Position numbers and translations under genes: made by a program. From contig NZ_CP071696.1 of the NCBI RefSeq assembly GCF_018024495.1, forward strand, positions 2,666,001 through 2,730,000: DNA of 64,000 nt. Direction: 5' to 3'. Under the pieces are notes generated by a model. That model made no database searches. It saw nothing but the letters and a program-made list of their open reading frames with translations, and was not told the DNA's origin. Below are positions 21,095 to 29,421 of the stretch, piece by piece. The first letter of the stretch is position 1. Each line of letters starts with the position of its first letter. This DNA is from Agromyces archimandritae. GTDB lineage: Bacteria; Actinomycetota; Actinomycetes; Actinomycetales; Microbacteriaceae.

Positions 21095-22066
21095 ATGACG
21101 AACGCGACGACGCGGACCCTCGACTGGCTGCTCGACTCCGACCCGGCGATCCGCTGGCAGGTCGAACGCGACCTGCTCGGCTCGCCGCCCGAGACCTGGC
21201 GGGCCACGCGCGACCGGGTCGCCGTCGAAGGGTTCGGCGCCGCACTCCTCGCCGAGCAGGACGGCGACGGCCAATGGGCGGGCGGAGCATGCTTCCCCGC
21301 CGGATGGAGCCGCGCCGACTCCGACGGAGAACCGTGGATCGCGACCACATGGGTGCTGAAAGACCTTCGCGAATGGGGTGTGGATGCCGGGACGCTCGGC
21401 GACACCGCCGGCAAACTCGACGCGAACTGCCGGTGGGAGTACGAGGACATGCCCTTCTGGGGCGGCGAAATCGACGTCTGCCTCAACTCCTACACCCTGG
21501 CCAACGGCGCCTGGCTCGGCGCCGACGTGTCGAGGCTCGTGAGCTGGTTCCCCGAGCACCGGCTCGCCGACGGCGGCTGGAACTGCGAAGCCGAAGAAGG
21601 GGACTCCGTGCGCTCGTCGTTCCACTCCACCCTCAACGCGATCACCGGCATCCTCGCCTACGAACAGGCCGCTGGCGACGACTCGATGCGGGAGGCGCGT
21701 CACAGCGGCGAGGAATACCTGCTCGAACGCCGGCTCATGAGACGGCGATCCACCGGAGAGCCCGTCGGAGCCTTCGTCACCGACCTCATCTACCCGACAC
21801 GGCACCAATACAACCTGCTGGCCGCACTCGACCACTTCCGCGCCGCATCCACCCACGACGGCACGGCGCCCGATCCGCGGCTCGCCGACGCCGTCGCGCA
21901 CCTCCGAACCGCCCGACGCCCCGACGGCACCTGGGGGCAGGGCAACACCCTGCCTGGTCAGGTCTGGGTCGAGGTCGATGCACCGAGCGGCGAACCCTCG
22001 AAATGGCTCACGCTCATCGCGACCCGCGTGCTCGACTGGTGGGACGGGCGGGCGTCGGTCGAGTAG
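21095..22066 (+). CDS. Squalene-cyclase / prenyltransferase-fold protein
   Basis: 323 residues built of repeated helical hairpins of the terpenoid-cyclase alpha/alpha toroid: GDGQWAGG, LADGGWNCE and RRPDGTWGQG are QW-like motifs. It is half the size of true squalene-hopene cyclases and I see no DxDD cyclisation motif. Terpene cyclisation is therefore not supported; it may be a carbohydrate- or protein-binding relative. The last codons (SVE and TAG) lie inside the first palindromic repeat unit. Confidence 0.7.
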   Translation: MTNATTRTLDWLLDSDPAIRWQVERDLLGSPPETWRATRDRVAVEGFGAALLAEQDGDGQWAGGACFPAGWSRADSDGEPWIATTWVLKDLREWGVDAGTLGDTAGKLDANCRWEYEDMPFWGGEIDVCLNSYTLANGAWLGADVSRLVSWFPEHRLADGGWNCEAEEGDSVRSSFHSTLNAITGILAYEQAAGDDSMREARHSGEEYLLERRLMRRRSTGEPVGAFVTDLIYPTRHQYNLLAALDHFRAASTHDGTAPDPRLADAVAHLRTARRPDGTWGQGNTLPGQVWVEVDAPSGEPSKWLTLIATRVLDWWDGRASVE

Positions 22067-22260
22067 CGACGGAGGAGCGTATCGAGGGTGCGGGTCTCGA
22101 TACGCGAGCTGGCGCTCGCTACTCGACCGGCGGAGGGTGGCGTCGGTCGAGTAGCGACGGAGGAGCGTATCGAGGCCTGTTCGGGTGGGGTCTCGATACG
22201 CGAGCTGTGCTCGCTACTCGACCGGCGGGGAGAGGGGCGCTCGCTCCTCGACCGGCGGGG
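22054..22260. repeat. REP-like palindromic repeats, cluster A
   Basis: Two head-to-head pairs. Left units read GGTCGAGTAGCGACGGAGGA (22054-22086, 22142-22174). Right units start GGTCTCGATACGCGAGCT and end CTCGCTACTCGACCGG (22093-22133, 22189-22230). A partial right unit is at 22237-22260. Each unit is itself an imperfect hairpin. The stop codons of the genes on both sides (TAG at 22064-22066, and at 22214-22216 on the minus strand) fall inside the repeat, so it may end transcription from both directions. Confidence 0.85.
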
Positions 22261-22552
22261 AGGTGGGCGGGGCGAGACGAGGTTTTCGGGCCAAGGCCGG
22301 GAGCAGCGCGTAGTCGCCGGCGATGAGCGCCTCGCGTTTTCGGCGACTCCACCCCTGCACCTGCTTCTCGAGGCGGTAAGCCTCGTCGATCCGGTCGAAA
22401 TCCTGACGGAAGGCGAGCCGAACCGGCAAGCGACGCCGCGTGTAGGCGGCGCCGACCCCGCTCCGGTGTTCGGCGAGACGCCGCTCCAGATCGCGGGTAC
22501 TGCCGACGTAATACGAGCCGTCGGCGCATTCGAGGATGTAGACCGTGGGCAT
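22214..22552 (-). CDS. GIY-YIG endonuclease-fold protein
   Basis: 112 residues. It opens with the GIY-YIG strand pair as VYILECADGSYYVGSTRDLERRLAEH, with the usual Arg and downstream Glu in DEAYRLEKQVQGWSRRKREAL. This matches the short single-domain UPF0213/YhbQ-like family of about 90 residues, whose bacterial members have nuclease activity or unknown roles. The last 15-20 residues (PPVEERAPLSPPVE) are encoded by the palindromic repeat units and extend the normal length. Confidence 0.85.
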   Translation of the reverse strand: MPTVYILECADGSYYVGSTRDLERRLAEHRSGVGAAYTRRRLPVRLAFRQDFDRIDEAYRLEKQVQGWSRRKREALIAGDYALLPALARKPRLAPPTSPPVEERAPLSPPVE

Positions 22553-22658
22553 GCGACGAGTGTGCCGGACACTGCAGCCGGAATACGGCGAGGCGTGGGA
22601 TCTGTGGAGAACCGCCCGGCGGTGGGGGTGCGGGGAGGAGAGGTTCGTCGGGGTGGGC

Positions 22659-23117
22659 GTGCGTCGGTCGAGTAGCGACGGAGGAGCGTATCGAGGCCAG
22701 CTTGGCGGAAGGGTCTCGATACGCGAGCTGTGCTCGCTACTCGACCGGCGGGTGGATGGGCGTGCGTCGGTCGAGTAGCGACGGAGGAGCGTATCGAGGC
22801 CAGCTTGGCGGAAGGGTCTCGATACGCGAGCTGCGCTCGCTACTCGACCGGCGGGGTGGGTGCGGGGTCTCGATACGCGAGCTGCGCTCGCTACTCGACC
22901 GGCGGGGTGGGGTGCGGGGTCTCGATACGCGAGCTGCGCTCGCTACTCGACCGGCGGGGCGGGGTGCGGGGTCTCGGTACGCGAGCTGTGCTCGCTACTC
23001 GACCGGCGGGGAGGGGGTGCGGGGTCTCGATACGCGAGCTGGGCTCGCTACTCGACCGGCGGGGAGGGGTGCGGGGTCTCGATACGCGAGCTGTGCTCGC
23101 TACTCGACCGGCGGGGA
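22659..23117. repeat. REP-like palindromic repeats, cluster B (tandem array)
   Basis: The gene-free interval 22553-23133 is largely this array. Two head-to-head pairs (left units near 22662 and 22766, right units at 22712 and 22815) are followed by five more right units in direct orientation at 22866, 22918, 22970, 23023 and 23075. The period is 51-53 bp. Spacers are short and G-rich (GGCGGGG plus a few bases). The unit is the same as in cluster A. Open frames reading through it repeat one peptide and are not genes. Confidence 0.9.
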
Positions 23118-23133
23118 GGGAGGGAAGGGCGGG

Positions 23134-23760
23134 TCAGCGGAGGGTCTTGCGGGCGGTGATCTGACCGGTGTCGAAGCCGAGGAGGTGGAGGCCGCCGTGG
23201 AAGCGGGCGTGCTCGACCTTGATGCAGCGGTCCATGACGACGGTGAGGCCCTGCTCCTCGCCGTAATAGGCGGCCTCTTCGTTCCAGATGCCGAGCTGCA
23301 CCCAGATCGTCTTCGCGCCCGCGGCGACGACCTGGTCGACCACCGCGGGGATGTCGCTTCCGCGCCGGAAGACGACGACGATGTCGGGCACCTCGGGCAG
23401 GCTCGCGAGATCGGGGTACGCCGGCCGGCCCAGGATCTCGCTCGCGTTCGGGTTCACGAAGTACAGGCGGTAGTCGCTCGACTGCGACAGGTACGTGCCG
23501 ACGAAGAAACTGGAGCGCGTCGGATTCGGCGATGCGCCGACGATCGCGACCGACTTGGCCGCCCGCAGGATCCCGAGCCGGGCCTTCGCATCCGGGCCCT
23601 GCCAGGTGCGCTGCGACTTCAGGAGCTTCGCGAGCGGCGAAGAGGCCGGGACCGAACAGCTCAGGCCGTTCGCGAAGCGAACCGTTTCGGAGGAAGGATC
23701 GGTGCCCGTGGCGGGTGCGGTGCTCGCGGCATCCACCGCGGACGTCGTCGTGTCGGTCAT
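23134..23760 (-). CDS. CoA-binding domain protein (YccU-like)
   Basis: 208 residues. After a Thr/Ala-rich N-terminus, the CoA-binding Rossmann fold runs from about residue 70: SVAIVGASPNPTRSSFFVGTYL, then VNPNASEILGRPAYPDL and VDIVVVFRRGSDIP-type strands, ending with VVMDRCIKVEHARF. These stand-alone domains bind CoA or acyl-CoA; their exact role is not known. Its ATG overlaps the metY stop by 4 nt, so it is translated with the sulfhydrylase. This pairing suggests a role around homocysteine or acyl-homoserine metabolism. Confidence 0.88.
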   Translation of the reverse strand: MTDTTTSAVDAASTAPATGTDPSSETVRFANGLSCSVPASSPLAKLLKSQRTWQGPDAKARLGILRAAKSVAIVGASPNPTRSSFFVGTYLSQSSDYRLYFVNPNASEILGRPAYPDLASLPEVPDIVVVFRRGSDIPAVVDQVVAAGAKTIWVQLGIWNEEAAYYGEEQGLTVVMDRCIKVEHARFHGGLHLLGFDTGQITARKTLR

Positions 23761-25052
23761 CGTGTGCCTCCCGTGGCGGCGCTGAGCGCCTGGTCGAGAT
23801 CGTAGATGATGTCGTCGGCATCCTCGATGCCGACCGAGAGCCGTACGACGCCCGGCAGCACGCCCGCCTCGACGAGCTGCTGCTCGGTGAGCTGCGCATG
23901 CGTCGTCGACGCCGGGTGGATGATGAGGGTCTTCGCGTCGCCGATGTTCGCGAGATGGCTTGCGAGATCCACCGACTCGATGAGCTTCTGCCCGACCTCC
24001 CGGCCGCCCTTCACCTCGAAGGAGAACACCGAACCCGGGCCCTTCGGCAGGTACTTCAGCGCCCGCTCGTGGTGCGGATGGTTCGGCAGGCCCGCCCACC
24101 ACACGTTCTCGATGCGGGGGTCGGCGTCCAGCCACTCGGCGACCGCGCGCGTGTTGTCGATGTGCGCCTGGATGCGGTATGGCAGCGTCTCGACGCCCTG
24201 CGCCAGCAGGAACGCCGAATGCGGCGCCAGCACCGGGCCGATGTCGCGCAGCTGCTCGGCGCGCAGACGCGTGAGGAACGCGTACTCGCCGAAATTGCCC
24301 GACCACTCCAGGCCGCCGTAACTCGGCACCGGCTGGCCGAACAGGGGGAACTTCTCCGAATGCCAGTCGAAGCGGCCCGACTCCACGACGACGCCGCCGA
24401 GGGTCGTGCCGTGGCCGCCGAGGAACTTCGTCGCCGAATGCGTGACGATATCGGCGCCCCACTCGATCGGGCGGTTCAGGTACGGGGTCGCGATCGTCGA
24501 ATCGACGATGAACGGGATGCCGGCGGCATGGGCGACGTCGGCCAGCGCCTCGAGGTCGGCGATCTCGCCCGACGGGTTCGCGATGGTCTCGACGAAGAGC
24601 GCCTTCGTCTCGGGGCGGATCGCGGCCGCGTAGTCGGCGGCGTCGGAGCCCGACACGAAGGTCGTCTCGACGCCGAAACGGCGCAGGGTCACATCGAGCT
24701 GCGTGATCGAACCGCCGTACAGCTGCGAGGAGGCGACGAGGTGATCGCCGGTGCCGACGAGGCTCGCGAAGGTGATGTACTGCGCGCTCAGGCCGCTCGC
24801 CGTGGCGACGGCGCCGAGGCCGCCCTCGAGGCTCGCGACGCGCTCCTCGAAGCTCGCCACCGTCGGGTTCGCGACGCGCGAGTAGATGTTGCCGTACTTC
24901 TGCAGGGCGAAACGCGCCGCCGCATCCGCCGTGTCGTCGAAGACGAACGCGCTCGTCTGGTAGATCGGCAGGGCGCGCGAGCCCGTCACCGGATCGGGGA
25001 TGTTGCCCGCGTGGATCGCACGCGTCTTGAAGCCGTATTCGCGGTCTGCCAT
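23757..25052 (-). CDS. metY: O-acetylhomoserine sulfhydrylase (MetY type)
   Basis: 431 residues, a PLP enzyme of the Cys/Met metabolism family that makes homocysteine from O-acetylhomoserine and sulfide. PLP is held by Lys209 in HSATKFLGGHGTTLGG; the phosphate-binding ATASGLSAQ (85-90) and the substrate-side YSRVANPT are present. The insertions and length fit MetY rather than MetB or MetC. The start at 25052 is preferred over 25112 because conservation begins at DREYGFKTRAIHAG and a -10 lies seven nt upstream. First gene of a two-gene operon. Confidence 0.93.
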   Translation of the reverse strand: MADREYGFKTRAIHAGNIPDPVTGSRALPIYQTSAFVFDDTADAAARFALQKYGNIYSRVANPTVASFEERVASLEGGLGAVATASGLSAQYITFASLVGTGDHLVASSQLYGGSITQLDVTLRRFGVETTFVSGSDAADYAAAIRPETKALFVETIANPSGEIADLEALADVAHAAGIPFIVDSTIATPYLNRPIEWGADIVTHSATKFLGGHGTTLGGVVVESGRFDWHSEKFPLFGQPVPSYGGLEWSGNFGEYAFLTRLRAEQLRDIGPVLAPHSAFLLAQGVETLPYRIQAHIDNTRAVAEWLDADPRIENVWWAGLPNHPHHERALKYLPKGPGSVFSFEVKGGREVGQKLIESVDLASHLANIGDAKTLIIHPASTTHAQLTEQQLVEAGVLPGVVRLSVGIEDADDIIYDLDQALSAATGGTR

Positions 25053-25059
25053 GCGGGTC

Positions 25060-25065
25060 AGGTTA
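25060..25065 (-). promoter_or_regulatory. -10 element that decides the metY start
   Basis: TAACCT on the minus strand, seven nt before the ATG at 25052. I see no SAM riboswitch or other leader element. Confidence 0.5.
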
Positions 25066-25165
25066 CCGAGCCGGCGCGGGGCATCCGCATCCGACGCGTA
25101 ACCCGGCGACACGCTCGCGGTGCGCCGGCCGGTCGCGGCCCTCAGGCTCGTTCAGCGGGGTCGGT

Positions 25166-25957
25166 TCATTCGGCGGGGGCCGTTGCCGGCGCCGACTCGC
25201 TCGGGGCCGCCGGGGCGGTGGATGCCGGAGCATCCGTCTCCTCGGGTTCGGCCGGCTCGGTCGTCTCGGCAGGCTCGCTCGGCTCCGAGACGTCGGCGCC
25301 GACGGCATCCGCCCACGCGTCCTCGGCGATCGGCGTGACGAAGACGAGACCCGCCAGGCCCACCGCGGCGATCACGAGCGTCACGAGGGAGAACACGCCG
25401 CGGAGCGTGCGCGGCTCCTCGGCGGCCGGGTCGGGAACGAAGAGGTCGTCGAGCGCCTCGGTGCGGGCCAGGCCGTACGGGTCGACGTAGACCTCGGCCT
25501 CGATCGGGCGGGCGACGAGCACACCGAGGAGGGCGGGGACCCAGCCCCACAGCACCCCCCAGTACGCGGCGGACGCGACGGCGGCGGCGCTCGCCGTGAC
25601 GTCGTCGCCCGAGACGAGGGCGCCCACGGCATCCACCGCGATCGGCACGCCCGCGGCCAGCACGCCCGTCAGCACCACCCCCATCCACAGGGCGGCGAAC
25701 CCGGCCAGGCTGCGGCGCACGCCGGCGACCGCGGTGAAGAACCCGGCCAGGCCGAACACGGCCACACCGGCGGCCGTGCCGTACAGCACGCCCCACGGCA
25801 ACGGGGCATCGCGGGCGACGGACATGGTGTCGGGGGCGACGAGCCCCAGGATCTCGGCGATCGCCGGATCGGAGGGACGCAGACCGGCGAGGATGTCGCT
25901 CGCGAACCACGCGGCGACGGCGAACAGGGCGGGGAGGATCACGCGGAGGGGACGCAT
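25166..25957 (-). CDS. Membrane protein, paralogue of the 17547-18731 product
   Basis: 263 residues with about five transmembrane helices and a Glu/Pro/Ala/Thr-rich C-terminal tail from residue 215. The start MRPLRVILPALFAVAAWFAS and the segment AYWGVLWGWVPALLGVL match the N-terminal half of the larger membrane protein 7 kb upstream, but this one lacks the DUF4232-like domain. Function unknown. Confidence 0.72.
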   Translation of the reverse strand: MRPLRVILPALFAVAAWFASDILAGLRPSDPAIAEILGLVAPDTMSVARDAPLPWGVLYGTAAGVAVFGLAGFFTAVAGVRRSLAGFAALWMGVVLTGVLAAGVPIAVDAVGALVSGDDVTASAAAVASAAYWGVLWGWVPALLGVLVARPIEAEVYVDPYGLARTEALDDLFVPDPAAEEPRTLRGVFSLVTLVIAAVGLAGLVFVTPIAEDAWADAVGADVSEPSEPAETTEPAEPEETDAPASTAPAAPSESAPATAPAE

Positions 25958-25963
25958 CCCGGA

Positions 25964-25969
25964 AGATTA
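25964..25969 (-). promoter_or_regulatory. -10 element for the 25166-25957 gene
   Basis: TAATCT on the minus strand, six nt before the ATG at 25957. Just beyond, a 17-bp direct repeat (TTCGGGTGTCACGTTCG) occurs at about 25981 and 26047. Confidence 0.5.
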
Positions 25970-26075
25970 GCCGACCCCCGTTCGGGTGTCACGTTCGGAG
26001 GGTGCGCGGTGGGCGAGGGCGGCAGGTTCGCCGAGCCGCGCTGCTTCGGGTGTCACGTTCGCGGGCTCGTGCGCC

Positions 26076-26642
26076 TCACACGAGCGACGCGGTCTCCACG
26101 ACGCGTGCGAAGCCGCCGCCGGCGAGGTTCACCGCCGTCGCCCGGGCGAGCTCGTCGGCCGTGAGCGAGGGGCCGCCGGGGGCCGCGAGATCGAAGGTGC
26201 GGGTCGCATCCATCGGCACGATGACGTCGAAGCCGAGGTTGCCGCCCATGCGTGCGGTCGTCTCGACGCACATGTTCGTCTGGATGCCGCAGACCACGAT
26301 CTGACGGATGCCGCGTTCGGTCAGCCACGCCTCGAGCGAGGGCTCGCCGATGAACGCGGAGTTCACATGCTTCGTGACGAGCAGATCGCCGGTCACCCCG
26401 TCGAGGACGTCGGCGAAGGCGTTGCCGGCGGTGCCGGGCGCGAGCGGCGAACCGGGCGTGCGGGAGTCGTGCCGAACGAGGACGACGGGGCGGCCGGCAT
26501 CCGCCCACGCCGCCAGGAGCCGCGCGAGGTTCGCCTCGGCGTCCGGGTTGTTCGGGCGGCCCCACGAGGGGTCGGCGAAGCCGCGCTGCACATCGATGAC
26601 GACGAGGGCGGCGTTGCGGGCGAGTTCGGGGCGGTCCGGCAT
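26076..26642 (-). CDS. Isochorismatase-family cysteine hydrolase
   Basis: 188 residues with the full catalytic triad of the family: Asp17 (LVVIDVQRGF), Lys91 (LVTKHVNSAF) and the nucleophile Cys125 (CGIQTNMCVETTAR), preceded by the cis-peptide region. This family hydrolyses amides such as nicotinamide, N-carbamoyl compounds or biuret. The substrate is not readable. It lies about 200 bp from the guanidinium exporter, in the opposite orientation. Confidence 0.88.
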   Translation of the reverse strand: MPDRPELARNAALVVIDVQRGFADPSWGRPNNPDAEANLARLLAAWADAGRPVVLVRHDSRTPGSPLAPGTAGNAFADVLDGVTGDLLVTKHVNSAFIGEPSLEAWLTERGIRQIVVCGIQTNMCVETTARMGGNLGFDVIVPMDATRTFDLAAPGGPSLTADELARATAVNLAGGGFARVVETASLV

Positions 26643-26780
26643 GTCTCCATCATCGTGGATGCCCGGGCGCGGCCGCCCCCGTCACGGCAGCCGGACTCGC
26701 GCGACATCCTGCCGCGCCGCGTCCTGCCCAGGGCCTGCCCAGAGGCGGCGGCTAACCTGGTGGGCAACCGGCATCCCCGG

Positions 26781-26833
26781 TTCCGGACGAGGGCACCCAG
26801 TACCCGGCACGCGACAAGACTGGCGATGGAGGA
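26781..26833 (+). ncRNA. Guanidine-III (ykkC-III) riboswitch
   Basis: The compact pseudoknot consensus is visible: CCGGACGAGG (26783-26792), TACCCGG (26801-26807) and GACAAGACTGGCG (26813-26825). The CCAG at 26797-26800 can pair with CTGG at 26820-26823, and the two CCGG blocks belong to the second helix. The Shine-Dalgarno GGAGG (26828-26832) of the exporter gene directly abuts the pseudoknot, so guanidinium binding should free or expose it. Position and downstream gene match the known class. Confidence 0.85.
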
Positions 26834-26839
26834 ATCGTC

Positions 26840-27163
26840 ATGTCGTGGATCGTGCTCATCGTCTCCGGAGTGCTCGAAGCCGTCTGGGCGACCGCACTCG
26901 GCAAGTCCGAGGGCTTCACGAGACTCTGGCCCTCGGTCGTCTTCTTCGCCGCGCTCGCCGCGAGCATGGGCGGCCTCGCCTTCGCGATGCGCGAGATCCC
27001 GACCGGCACCGCCTACGCCGTCTGGGTCGGCATCGGCGCGGCCCTCACCGTCGTCTGGGCGATGGCCGCCGGCGACACCGAGGTGTCATGGGTGAAGATC
27101 CTGCTGCTCATGGGCCTCGTCGGCTGCATCGTCGGCCTGAAGCTCGTCGACACCGGGCACTGA
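26840..27163 (+). CDS. gdx: Small multidrug resistance-type guanidinium exporter
   Basis: 107 residues, four transmembrane helices, SMR family, Gdx (formerly SugE) subgroup. The essential proton/substrate-binding Glu13 sits in SGVLEAVWATALGKSEGFTR, and GTAYAVWVGIGAALTV is the Gdx signature in helix 3. It works as an antiparallel dimer that exchanges guanidinium for protons. The riboswitch just upstream fixes the substrate assignment. The 3' end overlaps by 78 nt the end of the convergent last gene of the RiPP operon. Confidence 0.93.
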   Translation: MSWIVLIVSGVLEAVWATALGKSEGFTRLWPSVVFFAALAASMGGLAFAMREIPTGTAYAVWVGIGAALTVVWAMAAGDTEVSWVKILLLMGLVGCIVGLKLVDTGH

Positions 27164-27673
27164 GGCGGGAGCGGCCCGCGCAGCCCGCGCCGCCCGCGCG
27201 AGCACGATCGCATACGCGAGGCACGCCCCCGAGGCGGCCGCCCCCGCGAGCGGCCACACGGTCGGTAGCGCTCCGGCCGACCACAGCCAGGCCGCGACCG
27301 TCGCCGCGAGCAGGCAGACGCCGAGCCAGGCGTCCAGGGGCCGGCGGATGCTCGCGCCGAGCACGAGCACGTGCACCGTGACCGCCGAAAGCACGATCGG
27401 CAGGGCCGGCCACCAGACCCCGGTGACGGCGCCGAGCACGAGCGCGGCGGCCAGGGCGACGCCCTCGAGCGCCGCGGTGACGGCGATGAGCCGCACGCCG
27501 AGCGGCCCCGGGGCGCGGGCACGACCCCCGAACGACGCCTGGACGCCGAGGCCCACGGCGAGCACCCCGGCGCCGAGGGCGACGGCCGCCAGCGCCGTCC
27601 ACGGCGACCCGGCGACGAGGAGCGTCGCCGCGTAGAGCACCGCGTAGGCGGCGAGCAGCCGGTGCGGGTTCAC
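27086..27673 (-). CDS. RiPP cluster: small membrane protein
   Basis: 195 residues with about six transmembrane segments, each Leu/Ala/Val-rich (for example AAYAVLYAATLLVAG and WLGVCLLAATVAAWLW), and a charged C-terminal tail. I recognise no family. It starts with a GTG whose GTGA overlaps the stop of YcaO-2 by 3-4 nt, so it is coupled to the biosynthetic operon. A self-protection or export-helper role is inferred from position only. The tail runs 78 nt into the opposite strand of gdx. Confidence 0.7.
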   Translation of the reverse strand: MNPHRLLAAYAVLYAATLLVAGSPWTALAAVALGAGVLAVGLGVQASFGGRARAPGPLGVRLIAVTAALEGVALAAALVLGAVTGVWWPALPIVLSAVTVHVLVLGASIRRPLDAWLGVCLLAATVAAWLWSAGALPTVWPLAGAAASGACLAYAIVLARAARAARAAPASVPGVDELQADDAADEAHEQQDLHP

Positions 27674-29421
27674 GAGAACGGGTGCGGCAGACGCCGCGGT
27701 TCGGGCTCGAAGCCGAGCAGTTCGCGTGCGAAGCGGGCCGGGGCGGTGGATGCCGCGGCGCGCTGATTGCCCCAGCCGAAGTCGAGCTGCGAGAGGCCGG
27801 GGGCGATCACGGCGACCGTCTCCAGGCCGAGTTCGCGTTCGAAGGCCGCGGTCTGCACGCGGGCGAAGGTTTCGACGCCGCGCGCTGCGAGCGCCCCGAC
27901 GAGGCGGGCGCGCACGGCATCCGCACCCGAAACCGCATCGGCGCCCCAGCTCTCGTCGACATGGGCCCGCACGGCCTCCTCGAACGCGACGGCCCGGCCG
28001 GTGCCGGCGAGCTCCGCGTAATCGGCCGGGCCGCCGGCCGCGGCCAGCAGGGGGTGATCGTCGATGCCGTGCACGAGCGCGGGGTCGGCGAGCAGCGCCG
28101 CCGCACGTTCCGGTTCGGCGCGGATCGCCTGCTCGCGGTCGGGGGCGTAGGAGACGGCCTCGGCGAGAGCGCGTTCGGCGGCGACGGCCGGCACCGGGTG
28201 GCATGCGGCCCCGATCGAACGGATCGCGCCCGTGTCGACGCAGGCGACGAAGACGGGCAGGCCGAGCGGCGTGCGCAACAGCCCGAGCTCGGGCTTCCAG
28301 CCGAGCAGGCCCACCCGCCGCCGGAGCGGTGCGAAGCGCGCGCCCGGGTCGATCGGGATCGCCGGAACCCGGCCGTACCAGGAGTTCACGAACGCGTCGC
28401 GCTCGATGAGTTCGAGGAGCCCGAAGAGGGCAGCCTCGCCCGTCGTCGACCCCGTCGCACAGCCCGAGGAGGTGCCGAGGCCCCACCGCGATCGCGCGAC
28501 CGGCGCCCCGTAGTGCACGAGCTCGCGCGGCACCCACACCGGCTCGCCGGTGACGAGCGAGCGCGCCCGCACCCACTCGTGCGGCTCGGCGGGGTCGTAG
28601 CGGGAGCCGCCGTGCCGGAAGAAGGCCTCGGGGTACGCGTCGAAGTCGTCGGGGGTGAGCACCCGCCCGGGTAGGCCGGCGCCCGGCGCGACCGTGACGG
28701 TGCCCTCGAGCTGCAAACCGCCGACGAGGCGCTCGATGCCCTCCACGAGGGCCGCGATGCGGGAGGTGCGGAACGATTCGGCATGCCCCGACCAGGTGAG
28801 GCGGCGCACGAGGCTGCCGTTCCACGCCGGCGACGAACCGGAGGCCGGGGCGAGCGTCGGCCAGCCGATCTCCGGGTTCGGCTCGCCGCCGAGGCGGGCC
28901 GCGAGGCCGTTGACGAGGCCAGCCGACTCGAGCGGCCCGGCGAGCTCGTCGAGCCGTCTGGCACGGAGCGGATCGCCGCCCGGCGCGGGAGCGCCGTCCG
29001 GGGCGGCACTCCCGATACGGGGCGGATCGGCATCCGCACCCGGATCATGCGAGACGACGAGCCCGTCGCTGCCGAGCCGCAGCCGGGCGCGACGCACATG
29101 CGCGCTCACCCGGTCGACCTCCCACACGTGCGCCGCTCCGGCATCCACCGCGTCGGCGAACGCCTGCAGGGCCTCGAGCTGGGCCCGGCCCGCGCCGACC
29201 CCGACGAGCGCGGTCGAGCCGGCATCCACCGCCTCGGTGTCGTGCATCGCAGCCTCCCCCTGATGCACCGGCCGCGTGCGCAGCCACTGGGCACGCAGCT
29301 CGGCGCGCATGCCGGCATCCGCCCCGGCGAACCCGGCCGCCGCCACGAGCGCCGTGGCAGACGTCAGCCACGCCCGCGACCCGGCGGCAGACTCCGCCTC
29401 CCAGATGCCGTGCACCGTCAC
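27670..29421 (-). CDS. RiPP cluster: YcaO-2 cyclodehydratase-like protein
   Basis: 583 residues. Residues about 1-200 are a variable N domain. The YcaO ATP-grasp-like core follows: SRIAALVEGIERLVGG, the SSGCATGSTTGEAALFGLLELIERDAF stretch with the conserved Glu/Arg residues that bind Mg-ATP, and an end in RRLPHPFS, the Pro-rich C-terminus found in azoline-forming YcaO proteins. It activates backbone amides so Cys, Ser or Thr can cyclise to azolines. It lies apart from YcaO-1, after the exporter. The GTG at 29421 overlaps the permease stop (ATGTGA). It has no Cys-rich zinc region, unlike YcaO-1. Confidence 0.85.
   Translation of the reverse strand: MTVHGIWEAESAAGSRAWLTSATALVAAAGFAGADAGMRAELRAQWLRTRPVHQGEAAMHDTEAVDAGSTALVGVGAGRAQLEALQAFADAVDAGAAHVWEVDRVSAHVRRARLRLGSDGLVVSHDPGADADPPRIGSAAPDGAPAPGGDPLRARRLDELAGPLESAGLVNGLAARLGGEPNPEIGWPTLAPASGSSPAWNGSLVRRLTWSGHAESFRTSRIAALVEGIERLVGGLQLEGTVTVAPGAGLPGRVLTPDDFDAYPEAFFRHGGSRYDPAEPHEWVRARSLVTGEPVWVPRELVHYGAPVARSRWGLGTSSGCATGSTTGEAALFGLLELIERDAFVNSWYGRVPAIPIDPGARFAPLRRRVGLLGWKPELGLLRTPLGLPVFVACVDTGAIRSIGAACHPVPAVAAERALAEAVSYAPDREQAIRAEPERAAALLADPALVHGIDDHPLLAAAGGPADYAELAGTGRAVAFEEAVRAHVDESWGADAVSGADAVRARLVGALAARGVETFARVQTAAFERELGLETVAVIAPGLSQLDFGWGNQRAAASTAPARFARELLGFEPEPRRLPHPFS

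Noticed and set aside
21095..22066. Terpene cyclase producing hopanoids
   Set aside because: Too short, no DxDD motif, and no isoprenoid genes nearby; only the fold family is supported.
22815..23117. Regular 52-bp period that might suggest a CRISPR array
   Set aside because: The repeated part is long and self-palindromic, spacers are only about ten G-rich bases and alike, and no cas gene is near.
22702..23805. Long open frames with repeated peptide GSRYASCARYSTGG
   Set aside because: They are translations of the palindromic repeat array, not a repeat protein; no start signal and no conservation expected.
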